Assembly (NCBI RefSeq): GCF_000424005.1
Contig: NZ_AUJB01000008.1
Location: forward strand, 558,001-622,000
Source of the DNA: Pseudobutyrivibrio ruminis CF1b
GTDB lineage: Bacteria > Bacillota > Clostridia > Lachnospirales > Lachnospiraceae
Direction: 5' to 3'
DNA length: 64,000 nucleotides
The notes beneath the pieces were generated by a model. It searched no databases. It was given only the letters and a program-made list of their open reading frames with translations, and had not been told where the DNA came from. Made by a program: the position numbers and the translations under genes. The stretch's first letter is position 1. Each line of letters opens with the position of its first letter. Positions 51,054-62,461 of this stretch are shown in pieces.

Positions 51054-51126
51054 GGGATCTTAGCTCAGCTGGGAGAGCATCTGCCTTACAAGCAGAGGGT
51101 CACAGGTTCGAGCCCTGTAGGTCCCA
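51054..51126 (+). tRNA. tRNA-Val (anticodon TAC)
   Basis: 73 nt. Acceptor GGGATCT/AGGTCCC, D-arm GCTCAGCTGGGAGAGC, anticodon loop CTTACAA, T-arm CACAGGTTCGAGCCCTGT-like with GGTTCGA. CCA is not encoded. Confidence 0.97.
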
Positions 51127-51151
51127 TTTAAAATCAAATATTAGTCACTAT

Positions 51152-51225
51152 GGCGAGATAGCTCAGTTGGCTAGAGCACGCGGTTCATACCCGCGGTGTC
51201 GAGGGTTCGAATCCCCCTCTCGCTA
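51152..51225 (+). tRNA. tRNA-Met (anticodon CAT), elongator type
   Basis: 74 nt. Acceptor GGCGAGA/TCTCGCT, D-arm GCTCAGTTGGCTAGAGC, anticodon loop TTCATAC, T-loop GGTTCGAATCC. The first pair is G-U rather than the C-A mismatch of initiators. Confidence 0.96.
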
Positions 51226-51230
51226 CTAAA

Positions 51231-51260
51231 AAGACCTAAGCAAATGCTTAGGTCTTTTTT
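51231..51260 (+). terminator. Terminator of the tRNA operon
   Basis: AAGACCTAAG / CTTAGGTCTT then TTTTTT; the same stem as the terminator at 16534. Confidence 0.9.
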
Positions 51261-51383
51261 CGTATCTTGGGGTGATTCGTCCCTTTTCTCAAATATTACA
51301 CAAATATTAAATTGATATTGCATATTATGACATGTGTTGTTAAAATACTAGACAGGGGTTATTGCGGTGTCTATTTAAAGTAG

Positions 51384-53270
<1,887 letters not shown>

Positions 53271-53279
53271 AATAGCTTT

Positions 53280-53309
53280 AAAAGGGAATCCAACTGGGTT
53301 CCCTTTTTT
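53280..53309 (+). terminator. Intrinsic terminator of the esterase gene
   Basis: AAAAGGGAATCC-AACT-GGGTTCCCTTTTTT. Confidence 0.88.
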
Positions 53310-53453
53310 GTTGTGAAATCAGTGTGAAAAAAGAAAAATATTACTGTGAAACCCATTGAAAATTTTTTATGCTGTGATAACTTTTAAATGAAAATGGTTC
53401 TAAATTGAAAAAAAGGGAGTGTAATAATCATCGCTTTGATAGGAGACTAGACT

Positions 53454-54152
53454 ATGAAGAAGATTATTTTTACACTCGCGGTTTTGGCGCTGGCTTTCGC
53501 TATTCCAAAGACAAGTATTGTTGTAAATGCTGCTGAGGTTACAGATTTTGATCCGGTTTACTATGCAGCAAATAACCCTGATGTAGTGGAGACATTCGGA
53601 AATGATCCTGAGATTTTGCTTGCCCACTATATTAATTGTGGCAAGGCTGAGGGACGTTTCAAAAATCTAAACGAAGAGGTTTCGGGAATTATTGTTGAAC
53701 CTGAAGTAGCAGTGGTGGAACCAGAGCCAGTTCAGCCAGTTAGCCTTGTAGGCACAGTATTTGATAATTTACCTTATCCTACATATGTAGATGTAGATAT
53801 TACAAATCAGACTGTTTCATATTTTGAAAACAATGTGCTGGTGATGCAGAGCCCTTGCGTTACGGGAAAGACTTCTGCAGGCCGTGGAACACCTAGAGGA
53901 ACCTATTCTGTTAAGGCTCATATTCCTGGAAAGACACTTAGAGGTCCGACATGGAAGGTATGGGTTGATTACTGGATGAGGTTTACAGATTCCAACATCG
54001 GTCTTCACGATGCCACATGGCGAACAGCAGAGGAGTTTGGTGGTGATACATATATTAATCACGGATCCCATGGATGTGTAAATCTTCCTCATGAATTTGC
54101 GGCACAGTTATTTAATAAAGTAAATATTGGAACTAAAGTCGTAGTTAGATAA
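53454..54152 (+). CDS. L,D-transpeptidase, YkuD type, secreted
   Basis: 232 aa. N-terminal signal (IIFTLAVLALAFAIPKT), then a short repeat-like part (FDPVYYAANNPDVVETFGNDPEILLAHYINCGKAEGRF) common in Lachnospiraceae wall proteins. The YkuD domain (about 105-232) ends with the active-site motif SHGCVNLP, Cys at about residue 208. It cross-links peptidoglycan through meso-DAP residues or attaches proteins. Stands alone between terminators. Confidence 0.9.
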   Translation: MKKIIFTLAVLALAFAIPKTSIVVNAAEVTDFDPVYYAANNPDVVETFGNDPEILLAHYINCGKAEGRFKNLNEEVSGIIVEPEVAVVEPEPVQPVSLVGTVFDNLPYPTYVDVDITNQTVSYFENNVLVMQSPCVTGKTSAGRGTPRGTYSVKAHIPGKTLRGPTWKVWVDYWMRFTDSNIGLHDATWRTAEEFGGDTYINHGSHGCVNLPHEFAAQLFNKVNIGTKVVVR

Positions 54153-54164
54153 TGAAGACTTTTC

Positions 54165-54198
54165 AGGGCGCAGGCATTTGTCTGTGCCCTTTTATTTT
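54165..54198 (+). terminator. Intrinsic terminator
   Basis: AGGGCGCAG / CTGTGCCCT followed by TTTATTTT. Confidence 0.75.
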
Positions 54199-54263
54199 GA
54201 ATATTGAAGGGACAACTGCTAAAATGAAACAAGTGAATAAAACAAGAGAACGGGGATTACACT

Positions 54264-54716
54264 ATGCATAAAATATTATTTGTTTGCCACGGCTCGATTT
54301 GTAGATCACCAATGGCTAAGTATGTTTTTCAGGATATGGTAGATAAGCGTGGTATCAGTCAGGATTTTTATATTGATTGTGCAGCTATGACATATGAGGA
54401 AATCGGAAATCCGGTATATCCACCAACACGACAGGTGCTTAACGCACATGGAATTAATTGCGATGGGTATGCTGCTCGTCATATTCGTAAAGACGAATAC
54501 GGAGAATTCGATTATATCATCGGAATGGATGCAGAAAATATGCATGACCTTGCATATGAATTCGGTCCAGATAAAGATGATAAGATTTACAGACTTCTTG
54601 ATTTCACAGACAGACCAAGAGATATTGATGACCCATGGTACACACGTAAATTTGATGTTTGCTATGAGGATGTACTTAGAGGCTGTGAAGGCTTATTAAA
54701 GCATTTAGGATACTAG
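54264..54716 (+). CDS. Low-molecular-weight protein tyrosine phosphatase
   Basis: 150 aa. The active-site loop is at the start: VCHGSICRSPMA, C-x5-R with Cys8 and Arg14. The general acid Asp is in DDPWYTRKFDVCYEDV (DPW motif near the end). It removes phosphate from tyrosine. The following sce7726-like gene starts 4 nt later, so they share an operon. Confidence 0.93.
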   Translation: MHKILFVCHGSICRSPMAKYVFQDMVDKRGISQDFYIDCAAMTYEEIGNPVYPPTRQVLNAHGINCDGYAARHIRKDEYGEFDYIIGMDAENMHDLAYEFGPDKDDKIYRLLDFTDRPRDIDDPWYTRKFDVCYEDVLRGCEGLLKHLGY

Positions 54717-54720
54717 AACT

Positions 54721-55464
54721 ATGCTTAAGGATAAGGATATAAGAGAGGCTTTATTTGATTATTTAGAGCTGGAATATGGCAAGACCAGAATCTTTGAAGA
54801 GAAGATGATAGGTAAATCTCGGGCGGACGTTATTATGGTGATTACGGGCGCTATAGTGGGTATCGAGATTAAGTCAGATGCAGACACTTATACAAGACTG
54901 GATAGTCAGGTAAAGGATTATGATAAATACTTTGATTACAATATAGTGGTGGTTGGAAGCAGTCACGCCAGCCATATTGATGAGCATGTACCTGAGCATT
55001 GGGGTATCATAACAGTGGATGAAGTTGATGATAAGGCTGATTTTTATTTTCTAAGACATCCTCTGGTGAATAAAAAAATGAAGCTGGAAAGAAAAATAGA
55101 GCTGCTGTGGAGACCGGAGCTGGGACTGATTCTTGAAAGATTTAACATGCCTAAATATGCAGGCCAGAGTAAACCATTTGTAAGAAAGAAAATAATAGAA
55201 TGGACAAAGACTCCGCCTACAAAAGCAGAGATTACAAGAATAAAAAGAGCAGCAAAGGCTGAAGGTGTGGTACCTGAGATTCCTGAGACAAAGGTTGACC
55301 CAACGGCTTTAAATGCAGAGATAAGTGAGATTTTATTCGAGCGAGATTACGAGAAGCTTCTTGCAGATATAAAGGAATATCAGAAGGAAAAGAACCCTAG
55401 AAGAAGAGGCACAAAGAAGTCTACCCGAGTTAGAAGAATTAGGAGACTTGCTAAGAAACAATAG
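54721..55464 (+). CDS. sce7726-like protein, PD-(D/E)xK fold
   Basis: 247 aa. Start LKDKDIREALFDYLELEYGKTRIFEEKMIG, then RADVIMVITGAIVGIEIKSDADTYTRLDSQVKDYDKYFD, with D, E-I-K giving a restriction-like core. It is of the sce7726 type known mainly from mobile or phage-linked DNA. The C-terminal third is basic (KNPRRRGTKKSTRVRRIRRLAKK), so it probably binds nucleic acid. It directly follows the tyrosine phosphatase gene. Activity not established. Confidence 0.75.
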   Translation: MLKDKDIREALFDYLELEYGKTRIFEEKMIGKSRADVIMVITGAIVGIEIKSDADTYTRLDSQVKDYDKYFDYNIVVVGSSHASHIDEHVPEHWGIITVDEVDDKADFYFLRHPLVNKKMKLERKIELLWRPELGLILERFNMPKYAGQSKPFVRKKIIEWTKTPPTKAEITRIKRAAKAEGVVPEIPETKVDPTALNAEISEILFERDYEKLLADIKEYQKEKNPRRRGTKKSTRVRRIRRLAKKQ

Positions 55465-55483
55465 TATTATGACAACTAAAATG

Positions 55484-55521
55484 AGAGAATCTGACGAAAA
55501 GTTAGGTTCTCTTTTAATTTT
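55484..55521 (+). terminator. Intrinsic terminator
   Basis: AGAGAATCT / AGGTTCTCT then TTTAATTTT. Confidence 0.75.
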
Positions 55522-55589
55522 ATATTGATATTTATTCATTTTGTGTTAATATATATGAATAAAAATACAGAGCAGAGGAATAAAAATTC

Positions 55590-57095
55590 ATGAAGAAGAA
55601 ATTATCTCTTATCCTTTTAGCTATGACAGCAGCATTGTTTGTTGCCTGCGGAACAGCTGATAAGGACACAGGAAAACAGATTCAGTCATTGGACGATTTA
55701 CCAGGATCACGCATCGGAGTTCAGCTTGGTACTATTGGTGATATTTATGCATCCGATTTAGAGGGTGATGAAGAGGGCACCACAATCGAGCGATACAATA
55801 AGCTTACAGATGCAGTTCAGGCTTTAAGACAGGGAAAGATTGACTGCGTTATCGTAGATGAGCAGCCAGCCATTGCCACTACAAAGGATGAAGCTAATCT
55901 TGAAATCCTTGACGAGCCATTCACAACAGAAGATTATGCTATCTGCATTGCTAAGGATAATGAGGAGCTTCTTGAAAAGGTAAACGGTGCTCTCACAGAA
56001 TTAATGGAAGATGGCACCCTTGACCAGATTACAAAGAATTATATTGGCGCTGATACAAAGGGCACCTGTCCTTATGAGACACCAGCTGGCACTGTTTATG
56101 ACAATGGAAAGCTTGTAGTTGTTTCAAACATTGCATTTCCTCCATATGAATATTATGAGAATGGTGAGGCAGTTGGTATCGATATGGAGCTTATCAAAGC
56201 TATCGGCGATAAGCTTGGTATGGAAATTGAGATTGAAGATATCGAGTTCGACAGTATCATCAATGCAGTAAGTTCACACAAGGCTGATGTTGGTATTGCC
56301 GGAATGACAAAGACAGAAGAGCGTCTTAAGTCTATCAACTTCTCAGAGTCATACGTAAAGACAAAGCAGGTAATCATCGTAAATAATGGTGAGGCAGCGG
56401 GAAGCAGTATCAGCTTCACAGAAAACCTTAAGAGAAATTTTGTAGATGACAGCAGATGGACATACCTTGTAAAGGGTCTTGTTAACACACTTATCATTGC
56501 CCTCCTGGCTGTACTTGCTGGTATGATTATTGGTTTTGTAGTTGCCATTGTACGTGTTACTTACGATAAGACTGGTGGATGGGCTATCGCAAATGCGATA
56601 TGTAAGCTTTATCTTACAATCATCCGTGGAACACCTATGATGATTCAGCTTTTGATCATATACTATGTAGTATTCAAATCAGTTAATGTTCCAAAGCTTC
56701 TTGTAGCTATTATCGCATTTGCGATAAATTCAGGAGCATACGTTGCAGAGATTATGCGTGGTGGAATCATGTCAATTGACGGTGGGCAGATGGAGGCTGG
56801 ACGAAGCCTTGGTCTCAACTACAAGCAGACCATGATTTCAATCATCCTTCCACAGGCAATTAAGAACGTACTTCCAGCACTTGGAAATGAGTTTATTTCA
56901 CTTATCAAAGAGACATCAATCTGCGGTTACATCGGTCTTTTGGATCTGACTCGTGGTGGTGATATTATCAGAAGTATTACATACGAGGCATTCCTTCCAC
57001 TGATAGCAGTTGCAATTATTTATCTTATTATTGTTCAGGTTCTCAACATGGGCGTAGGAAAGCTTGAAAAGAATTTACGTAAAAGTGAACAGTAA
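55590..57095 (+). CDS. Amino-acid ABC transporter: permuted binding domain fused to permease
   Basis: 501 aa. Lipoprotein signal LSLILLAMTAALFVAC. The binding domain is circularly permuted: the part normally last (SRIGVQLGTIGDIYAS ... AICIAKDNEELLEKVNGAL) comes first, residues 35-165. The part normally first (LVVVSNIAFPPYEYYENGEAVGIDMELIKAIGDKL ... GIAGMTKTEERLKSINFS) comes second, 175-265. It is fused to a His/Gln-type permease (about 280-500) with the contact loop EAGRSLGLNYKQTMISIILPQAI. It imports a polar amino acid; the ATPase gene is 16 nt downstream. Confidence 0.88.
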   Translation: MKKKLSLILLAMTAALFVACGTADKDTGKQIQSLDDLPGSRIGVQLGTIGDIYASDLEGDEEGTTIERYNKLTDAVQALRQGKIDCVIVDEQPAIATTKDEANLEILDEPFTTEDYAICIAKDNEELLEKVNGALTELMEDGTLDQITKNYIGADTKGTCPYETPAGTVYDNGKLVVVSNIAFPPYEYYENGEAVGIDMELIKAIGDKLGMEIEIEDIEFDSIINAVSSHKADVGIAGMTKTEERLKSINFSESYVKTKQVIIVNNGEAAGSSISFTENLKRNFVDDSRWTYLVKGLVNTLIIALLAVLAGMIIGFVVAIVRVTYDKTGGWAIANAICKLYLTIIRGTPMMIQLLIIYYVVFKSVNVPKLLVAIIAFAINSGAYVAEIMRGGIMSIDGGQMEAGRSLGLNYKQTMISIILPQAIKNVLPALGNEFISLIKETSICGYIGLLDLTRGGDIIRSITYEAFLPLIAVAIIYLIIVQVLNMGVGKLEKNLRKSEQ

Positions 57096-57111
57096 TTAAA
57101 GGAGAGAAAAA

Positions 57112-57849
57112 ATGGCTAATGAAGTTTTAATAAAGGTTGAGAACCTTTCAAAGTCTTTCGGAGACAATGAGGTTCTTACAAATGTAAATATGCAGATTGA
57201 AAAGGGAGAGGTTATTGCCATCATTGGACCATCCGGCTGTGGCAAGTCAACTTTCATCCGTACATTGAACCAGCTTGAGGATGTTTCTGGTGGTTCTATA
57301 TATCTCGATGGCGAAGATATCACTAAAAAGGGAGTTGATATAAACGATGTTCGCCGTCGTGTGGGAATGGTGTTCCAACACTTTAATCTTTTCCCACATC
57401 TTACTATCAAGAAGAATCTTACACTTGCTCCTGTGAAGCTTGGGCTTATGACTCAGGCAGAGGCAGATGCAAAGGCTGCAGAGCTTTTAGAGCGAGTTGG
57501 TCTTTCAGATAAGGCTGAGGCTTATCCAGACAGCCTTTCAGGTGGACAGAAGCAGCGTATCGCAATCGCCCGTACACTTGCTATGAATCCAGAGGTTATT
57601 CTTTTCGATGAGCCTACATCAGCTCTTGATCCAGAGATGGTAGGTGAGGTTCTTTCGCTTATGAAGGAGCTTGCTGATGATGGAATGACAATGGTTGTTG
57701 TTACTCACGAAATGGGCTTTGCAAAAGAAGTTGCAGATCGCGTAATGTTCTTTGATGAAAAGGGAATCAAAGAGGAGGGTACTCCTGCTGAGATTTTTGA
57801 GTTCCCAAAGAGTCAGAGATTACAGGACTTCTTATCAAAAGTTTTATAG
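57112..57849 (+). CDS. Amino-acid ABC transporter ATPase (GlnQ/ArtM type)
   Basis: 245 aa. Walker [10 protein letters not shown] (about 40), signature [15 protein letters not shown], Walker [14 protein letters not shown], then [21 protein letters not shown]. It powers the fused binding/permease protein coded before it. A GAAGG terminator follows. The sequence is of the polar amino-acid type. Confidence 0.95.
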   Translation: MANEVLIKVENLSKSFGDNEVLTNVNMQIEKGEVIAIIGPSGCGKSTFIRTLNQLEDVSGGSIYLDGEDITKKGVDINDVRRRVGMVFQHFNLFPHLTIKKNLTLAPVKLGLMTQAEADAKAAELLERVGLSDKAEAYPDSLSGGQKQRIAIARTLAMNPEVILFDEPTSALDPEMVGEVLSLMKELADDGMTMVVVTHEMGFAKEVADRVMFFDEKGIKEEGTPAEIFEFPKSQRLQDFLSKVL

Positions 57850-57856
57850 AGTTTAT

Positions 57857-57886
57857 GCCTTCCTCTCGAGGGGAAGGCTTTTTTTT
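57857..57886 (+). terminator. Intrinsic terminator of the amino-acid transporter
   Basis: GCCTTCC-N8-GGAAGGC and a long T run. Confidence 0.9.
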
Positions 57887-57942
57887 ATTATTTAAAGTAG
57901 TATAATGATAAAAGTTATTTTAGTAATTGGAGATGAATAGAA

Positions 57943-59112
57943 ATGGAATCTACACTTAGACGTACTTGGGCGGAGATAAACTTAGACGCCATTGAATATA
58001 ATTACAAGAAAATAAAAGAGAAAATCGGAGCTGATGTAAAGTTCCTTGGGGTTGTAAAGGCTGATGCATACGGACATGGAAGTATTCAGGTGAGTCAGCT
58101 TCTAGAGGAGATTGGTGCAGATTATTTAGCTGTCAGCAGTGCAGATGAGGCTTTGGAGCTTCGTGTAAACGGAATTAAGATGCCTATCCTTATCCTTGGA
58201 CACACACCAAAGGAGCAGGTTGGTCGTCTTATTGAATACAATATTACTCAGGCTATTACATGTAAGGCAAAGGCTGATGAATACAGTGCTGAGGCCGTTA
58301 AATGCGGTGGCACATTAAAGGTACACATTAAGGTGGACACTGGTATGTCACGCCTTGGTTATCTTTGTGACAACGGATACTTTGATACAGGTGTTGATGG
58401 CATCGTAGAAGCTTGCAATATGCCAGGTCTTGAGGCAGAAGGTATCTTCACACACTTTGCTGTTGCAGATGAGCATGGCGAGGATTGTGATAAATATACT
58501 AAGCATCAGTTTGAACTTTTCACAGGTGTTATTGAGTCAGTGGAAGAGAAGCTTGGCAGAAAGTTTGCCATCCGCCACTGTGCAAATACAGGAGCTACAG
58601 TAAGATATCCAGAGACTTATCTTGATATGGTTCGTCCAGGACTTTTGCTTTATGGATATGGCGAATTTGCTCATGAGCTTGGACTTAAGCCTGCCATGAC
58701 AATGAAGACTACAGTTAGTACTATCAAGATTTATCCAGCAGGCACAGCTATCAGCTATGGTGGTGTGTTCAAGACAGAAAAGACTACACGTATCGGTGTT
58801 CTTCCATATGGATATGCTGACGGATTCCTTCGTAGTCTTTCAAACAAGTGCAGCCTTTATACAAAAGAAGGCCCAGCAAAGCTTCGCGGAAAAATCTGCA
58901 TGGATATGTGCATGATTGATATTACAGATATGCCAACAGTTGATGTTGGAAGTGAAGTAGAGATTTTCGGTGAGAAGAATTCCATCGATGAGTTGGCAGA
59001 AATCGCCGGAACAATTCCTTACGAATTAACATGTGCAGTAAGCAAGCGCGTGCCTCGCGTATATTTACGTGGCGGCAACGTTGTTGATAAGGAACTTATG
59101 TTAAGAATGTAA
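57943..59112 (+). CDS. alr: Alanine racemase
   Basis: 389 aa. PLP-binding Lys39 in GVVKADAYGHGS; the second catalytic Tyr in AISYGGVF, followed by GYADGF; and the motif RVPRVYLR near the end. It makes D-alanine for peptidoglycan. GGAG lies about 10 nt before the ATG and TATAAT at 57901-57906 gives a likely -10. The family length is about 370-390. Confidence 0.96.
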   Translation: MESTLRRTWAEINLDAIEYNYKKIKEKIGADVKFLGVVKADAYGHGSIQVSQLLEEIGADYLAVSSADEALELRVNGIKMPILILGHTPKEQVGRLIEYNITQAITCKAKADEYSAEAVKCGGTLKVHIKVDTGMSRLGYLCDNGYFDTGVDGIVEACNMPGLEAEGIFTHFAVADEHGEDCDKYTKHQFELFTGVIESVEEKLGRKFAIRHCANTGATVRYPETYLDMVRPGLLLYGYGEFAHELGLKPAMTMKTTVSTIKIYPAGTAISYGGVFKTEKTTRIGVLPYGYADGFLRSLSNKCSLYTKEGPAKLRGKICMDMCMIDITDMPTVDVGSEVEIFGEKNSIDELAEIAGTIPYELTCAVSKRVPRVYLRGGNVVDKELMLRM

Positions 59113-59121
59113 TTAAAATAA

Positions 59122-59224
59122 AAGACATCTTGTAACTATCAAGCTCTTGAAATTACTTTAGCGAGACGTGCTGTCGAGCGGAGTAATTCAAGGCTTGAGA
59201 GTGTAACAAGATGTCTTCTTTTTT
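59122..59224 (+). terminator. Very long terminator hairpin between alr and YgjV gene
   Basis: AAGACATCTTGT (59122-59133) and ACAAGATGTCTT (59206-59217) pair, with further imperfect pairing inside (ATCAAGC/GCTTGAG, TTGAAATTACT/AGTAATTCAA). The whole hairpin is about 96 nt, then TCTTTTTT. It serves both convergent genes. Arms of nearly 50 nt are longer than most intrinsic terminators. Confidence 0.8.
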
Positions 59225-59771
59225 AAAATGGCTCTTTTTTGTCTTTTAAGATTCTGTACACTCCGACTAGGCTAGTCACAAGTGAGAAGCAGTCGAATGC
59301 GAATACTGTCCAGTTTCTAAGTACAAAATCGTAGGTTCCAAAACTTAAGATACTTCCGATACAACCAAGCTTAATCACAAGTGGATTTTTAGAGCTTAGT
59401 GTAAGAGTAATAAGTGTAGCTGCAACAAATGGAAGCCAGTCCATAAGTCCGTGTGTGCCGGCTTTCTGGGGAAGCCATGTGAACCAAACATTGTATAAAG
59501 AAATATACGTAATTACGAACTGAAGAACGATAAAGAAAATCTTTAATGGAGTTGTAAATTTCCATTTTAGACAAACCGTGTTTCTTATTAAGCTCACGAT
59601 ATTTCCAACTACCGCAGCGATTCCGCCGATGCAGGCGTATGAAATAATAAAAAATATAAACTGCACATTCTGTGCTATAAGCATGCCTCTTTTTGTCTTT
59701 AAATAGCCAATTCCTACCATTAAAATACATGCAAGGATGGCGAATATCTGACTTACAATAAATAAATTCAT
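59223..59771 (-). CDS. YgjV-family membrane protein
   Basis: 182 aa on the minus strand, about five membrane segments: IVSQIFAILACILMVGIGYL, NVQFIFFIISYACIGGIAAVVG, FFIVLQFVITYISLYNVW, LPFVAATLITLTLSS, CIGSILSFGTYDFVL. It has the YgjV pattern KTKRGML near the start and WDWLPFVA-like TM. Function unknown. Stands alone. Confidence 0.75.
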   Translation of the reverse strand: MNLFIVSQIFAILACILMVGIGYLKTKRGMLIAQNVQFIFFIISYACIGGIAAVVGNIVSLIRNTVCLKWKFTTPLKIFFIVLQFVITYISLYNVWFTWLPQKAGTHGLMDWLPFVAATLITLTLSSKNPLVIKLGCIGSILSFGTYDFVLRNWTVFAFDCFSLVTSLVGVYRILKDKKEPF

Positions 59772-59961
59772 TCTTTCACCTCAAAACTTAATTTTTACAG
59801 AAGAATATGATAAGTCATAAATGTGATAAAAAAAAGTACTAAATAGAAAACATAAAAATAACAATTTTATACATCTACAAAATCAAAAAAATGAGCACTT
59901 ATTAGAATTGATTTGATATAATTTGGTTATCTAGTAAACAGATTGATTGAAGGAGAATGGT

Positions 59962-61905
59962 ATGTCGAGTGTAAAGATTACATCAAGTTTTTGGGGGAGA
60001 TACCGGGATCTTGTTCGTAGGGAAATGATCCCTTATCAGTGGCAGGTTTTGAATGATATTGCTGGTATCACTATTGAAAAAGAGAGGGATGATGCCAACA
60101 TTCCAAGTGAAAAAAGTCATGCTATTGAGAATTTTAAAATTGCAGCTGGAAGAGTTCAGGGAACACATTATGGATGGACTTTCCAGGATAGTGATGTATA
60201 TAAATGGCTGGAGGCGGTAGCTTATTCTCTCAGGGAAAAGATGGACCCTGAGTTGGAGAAGAATGCCCTCCAGGTTATTGATTTGATAGAGGCAGCTCAG
60301 GAGCCTGATGGTTATCTTGATACTTATTTTTCAATTCTTGGAATTGAGTATAAATATCAGAGCCTGGCAGGAAGTCATGAGCTTTATTGTATGGGACATT
60401 TTATTGAGGCGGCAGTGGCTTATTATACGACTACAGGCAATGAAAAAGTCCTTAATATTGCAAAAAAATGTGCTGATAATATAGACGAAAATTTCGGCCC
60501 AGAGGAAGGAAAAATTCACGGTTATGATGGACACGAAGAGATAGAGATTGGATTACTTAGACTCTACCATATTACTGGCGAGGACCGATATTTGAATCTG
60601 GCAAAATATTTCCTTACAGAAAGAGGAAAGCATCCTGATTTCTTTAAGGAGCAGGCTAAAAAATACAAGGGGCCTAATGCCCTTGACTGGGTTGCCAATG
60701 CGCCTAACACATATTTTCAGAATCATGCTCCTATATCTGAGCAGAAGACAGCAGAAGGACATGCTGTACGTGTGGTTTATTTATGTACTGCTCTTGCGGA
60801 TTTGGCTGCAACAACTGGTGATGAGGAGATTATAAAGATATGCAGAACCTTGTGGGACAACATTGTTGATTGCAGAATGTTTATCACTGGTGGCATTGGC
60901 TCTACAGTAAATGGTGAGGCGTTTACACTGGATTATGATTTGCCAAATGACACAATGTATTGCGAGACATGTGCAGCCATTGGTCTTATATTCTTTGCTC
61001 GTCAGATGCTTAGAATTGATCCTAATGGCGAATATGCAGATGTTATGGAACGAGCTTTATACAACTGCGCGTTGGCTGGAATGGCCTTGGATGGAAAACA
61101 TTTCTTTTATGTAAATCCATTGGAGGTTAATCCATTAAAATCCAAGAAGGATCCTACAAAAAGTCATGTTAAGCCGGTGAGACCATCATGGCTTGGCTGT
61201 GCTTGTTGTCCACCAAACCTTGCAAGAATGATTACTTCACTGGATGATTACGTTTATACGATATCCGATAATACGATTTTAGTTAACCAGTATGTTGATT
61301 CGGATTCTCTGTTAGATGTGGGAGACGGTGTGGTTCTTATTAAGCAGACTACCAGTTTTCCATGGGATGAGCAGGCTGGTCTTTACGTGAGCAATAACTC
61401 AGGAATTAATGTAAGGATTGGAATCAGAATTCCTTCCTGGTCTGAGAACTTCAGAATAAGAGTTGGTGGTAATCTTGTAGAGATTGATTCAAAGAAGGGT
61501 TATCACTACGTTGAGGTTGAGTCAGGAACCTCTGTAGTTATAGGTGTTAATTTTGACATGTCTGTAATAAGAAATTATGCTAATCCACATGTATCAGAGG
61601 ATATGGGAAAAGTAGCTGTTTCACGTGGTCCGCTTATTTACTGTCTTGAAGGTGTAGATAATGGAGAAGATTTGAATTGTCTCAGCCTGCCTGTAAATGC
61701 CCACTTTGAATATAAGTTTAATCATAGTCTGCTAAATGGTGTGGGTGTTTTGACAACTACCGGAAAAAGAATTCAGCCAAGGTCAGACAAAGCCTTATAC
61801 ACTAAGGAGAGACCATCTCTTAAAGACGTTAAACTTACATTTATTCCATACTATGCATGGGCAAATCGTGGTGAAAATGAAATGCAGGTTTGGATTAGGG
61901 AATAA
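59962..61905 (+). CDS. GH127 beta-L-arabinofuranosidase
   Basis: 647 aa from ATG 59962, AAGGAG about 7 nt upstream; an earlier in-frame TTG is not used. The helical barrel follows the GH127 pattern (SSFWGRYRDLVRREMIPYQW; CETCAAIGLIFFARQML; GCACCPPNLARM). Zn2+ is held by the Glu and Cys in CETC (about 333) and two Cys in ACCPP (about 412). It removes L-arabinofuranose from arabino-oligosaccharides in the cytosol, as no signal is present. Other GH127 enzymes act on other sugars, so the substrate is likely, not proven. Confidence 0.92.
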   Translation: MSSVKITSSFWGRYRDLVRREMIPYQWQVLNDIAGITIEKERDDANIPSEKSHAIENFKIAAGRVQGTHYGWTFQDSDVYKWLEAVAYSLREKMDPELEKNALQVIDLIEAAQEPDGYLDTYFSILGIEYKYQSLAGSHELYCMGHFIEAAVAYYTTTGNEKVLNIAKKCADNIDENFGPEEGKIHGYDGHEEIEIGLLRLYHITGEDRYLNLAKYFLTERGKHPDFFKEQAKKYKGPNALDWVANAPNTYFQNHAPISEQKTAEGHAVRVVYLCTALADLAATTGDEEIIKICRTLWDNIVDCRMFITGGIGSTVNGEAFTLDYDLPNDTMYCETCAAIGLIFFARQMLRIDPNGEYADVMERALYNCALAGMALDGKHFFYVNPLEVNPLKSKKDPTKSHVKPVRPSWLGCACCPPNLARMITSLDDYVYTISDNTILVNQYVDSDSLLDVGDGVVLIKQTTSFPWDEQAGLYVSNNSGINVRIGIRIPSWSENFRIRVGGNLVEIDSKKGYHYVEVESGTSVVIGVNFDMSVIRNYANPHVSEDMGKVAVSRGPLIYCLEGVDNGEDLNCLSLPVNAHFEYKFNHSLLNGVGVLTTTGKRIQPRSDKALYTKERPSLKDVKLTFIPYYAWANRGENEMQVWIRE

Positions 61906-61984
61906 ACTTTGTAATTTAGCTCTTTAAATCACTAAAGAATTAGGTTACAATAGATGAAATATTATTTTGACATCAGGAGGAATT

Positions 61985-62458
61985 ATGGGTAAGGTATTTC
62001 GATTTCACAAAGATGTAGATACTGATCAGATTATCGCATCCCAGTATCTGCTATTCCCTACAATAGACGAGATGAAAGTGCATACTTTCGAATCGCTAAA
62101 TTCAGATTTTGCATCTCAGGTGAAGCCGGGGGATTTTGTTGTAGCTGATGAGAATTTTGGCTGTGGCTCTTCCCGCGAGCAGGCACCTAGCGTGCTAAAG
62201 GCTCTGGGAGTAAAGGCTGTTATCGCAAAGTCCTTTGCCCGTATTTTCTATCGTAATTCTATAAACATTGGTATGCCTGTAATTGTCAGCAAGGAGCTAT
62301 ATGACGCTGTAAAAGATGGCGATGACATGGAACTTGATTTGCAGGCCGGTAAGATTACTGCAAACGGAAAAGAGTTTACATGTACGAAGCTTCCTGCAAA
62401 GATGCAGGAGATTCTTGACCAGGGCGGATTGATAGCGTCCCTTGATAAGGAGGACTAG
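61985..62458 (+). CDS. leuD: Isopropylmalate dehydratase-type small subunit
   Basis: 157 aa from ATG 61985 (CAGGAGG 7 nt upstream). Small subunit fold: [22 protein letters not shown], then [49 protein letters not shown]. It joins the large subunit coded 3 nt later. In this form (small gene before large) it may belong to the archaeal-like branch that also includes homoaconitase and dimethylmalate dehydratase. Confidence 0.9.
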   Translation: MGKVFRFHKDVDTDQIIASQYLLFPTIDEMKVHTFESLNSDFASQVKPGDFVVADENFGCGSSREQAPSVLKALGVKAVIAKSFARIFYRNSINIGMPVIVSKELYDAVKDGDDMELDLQAGKITANGKEFTCTKLPAKMQEILDQGGLIASLDKED

Positions 62459-62461
62459 ATT

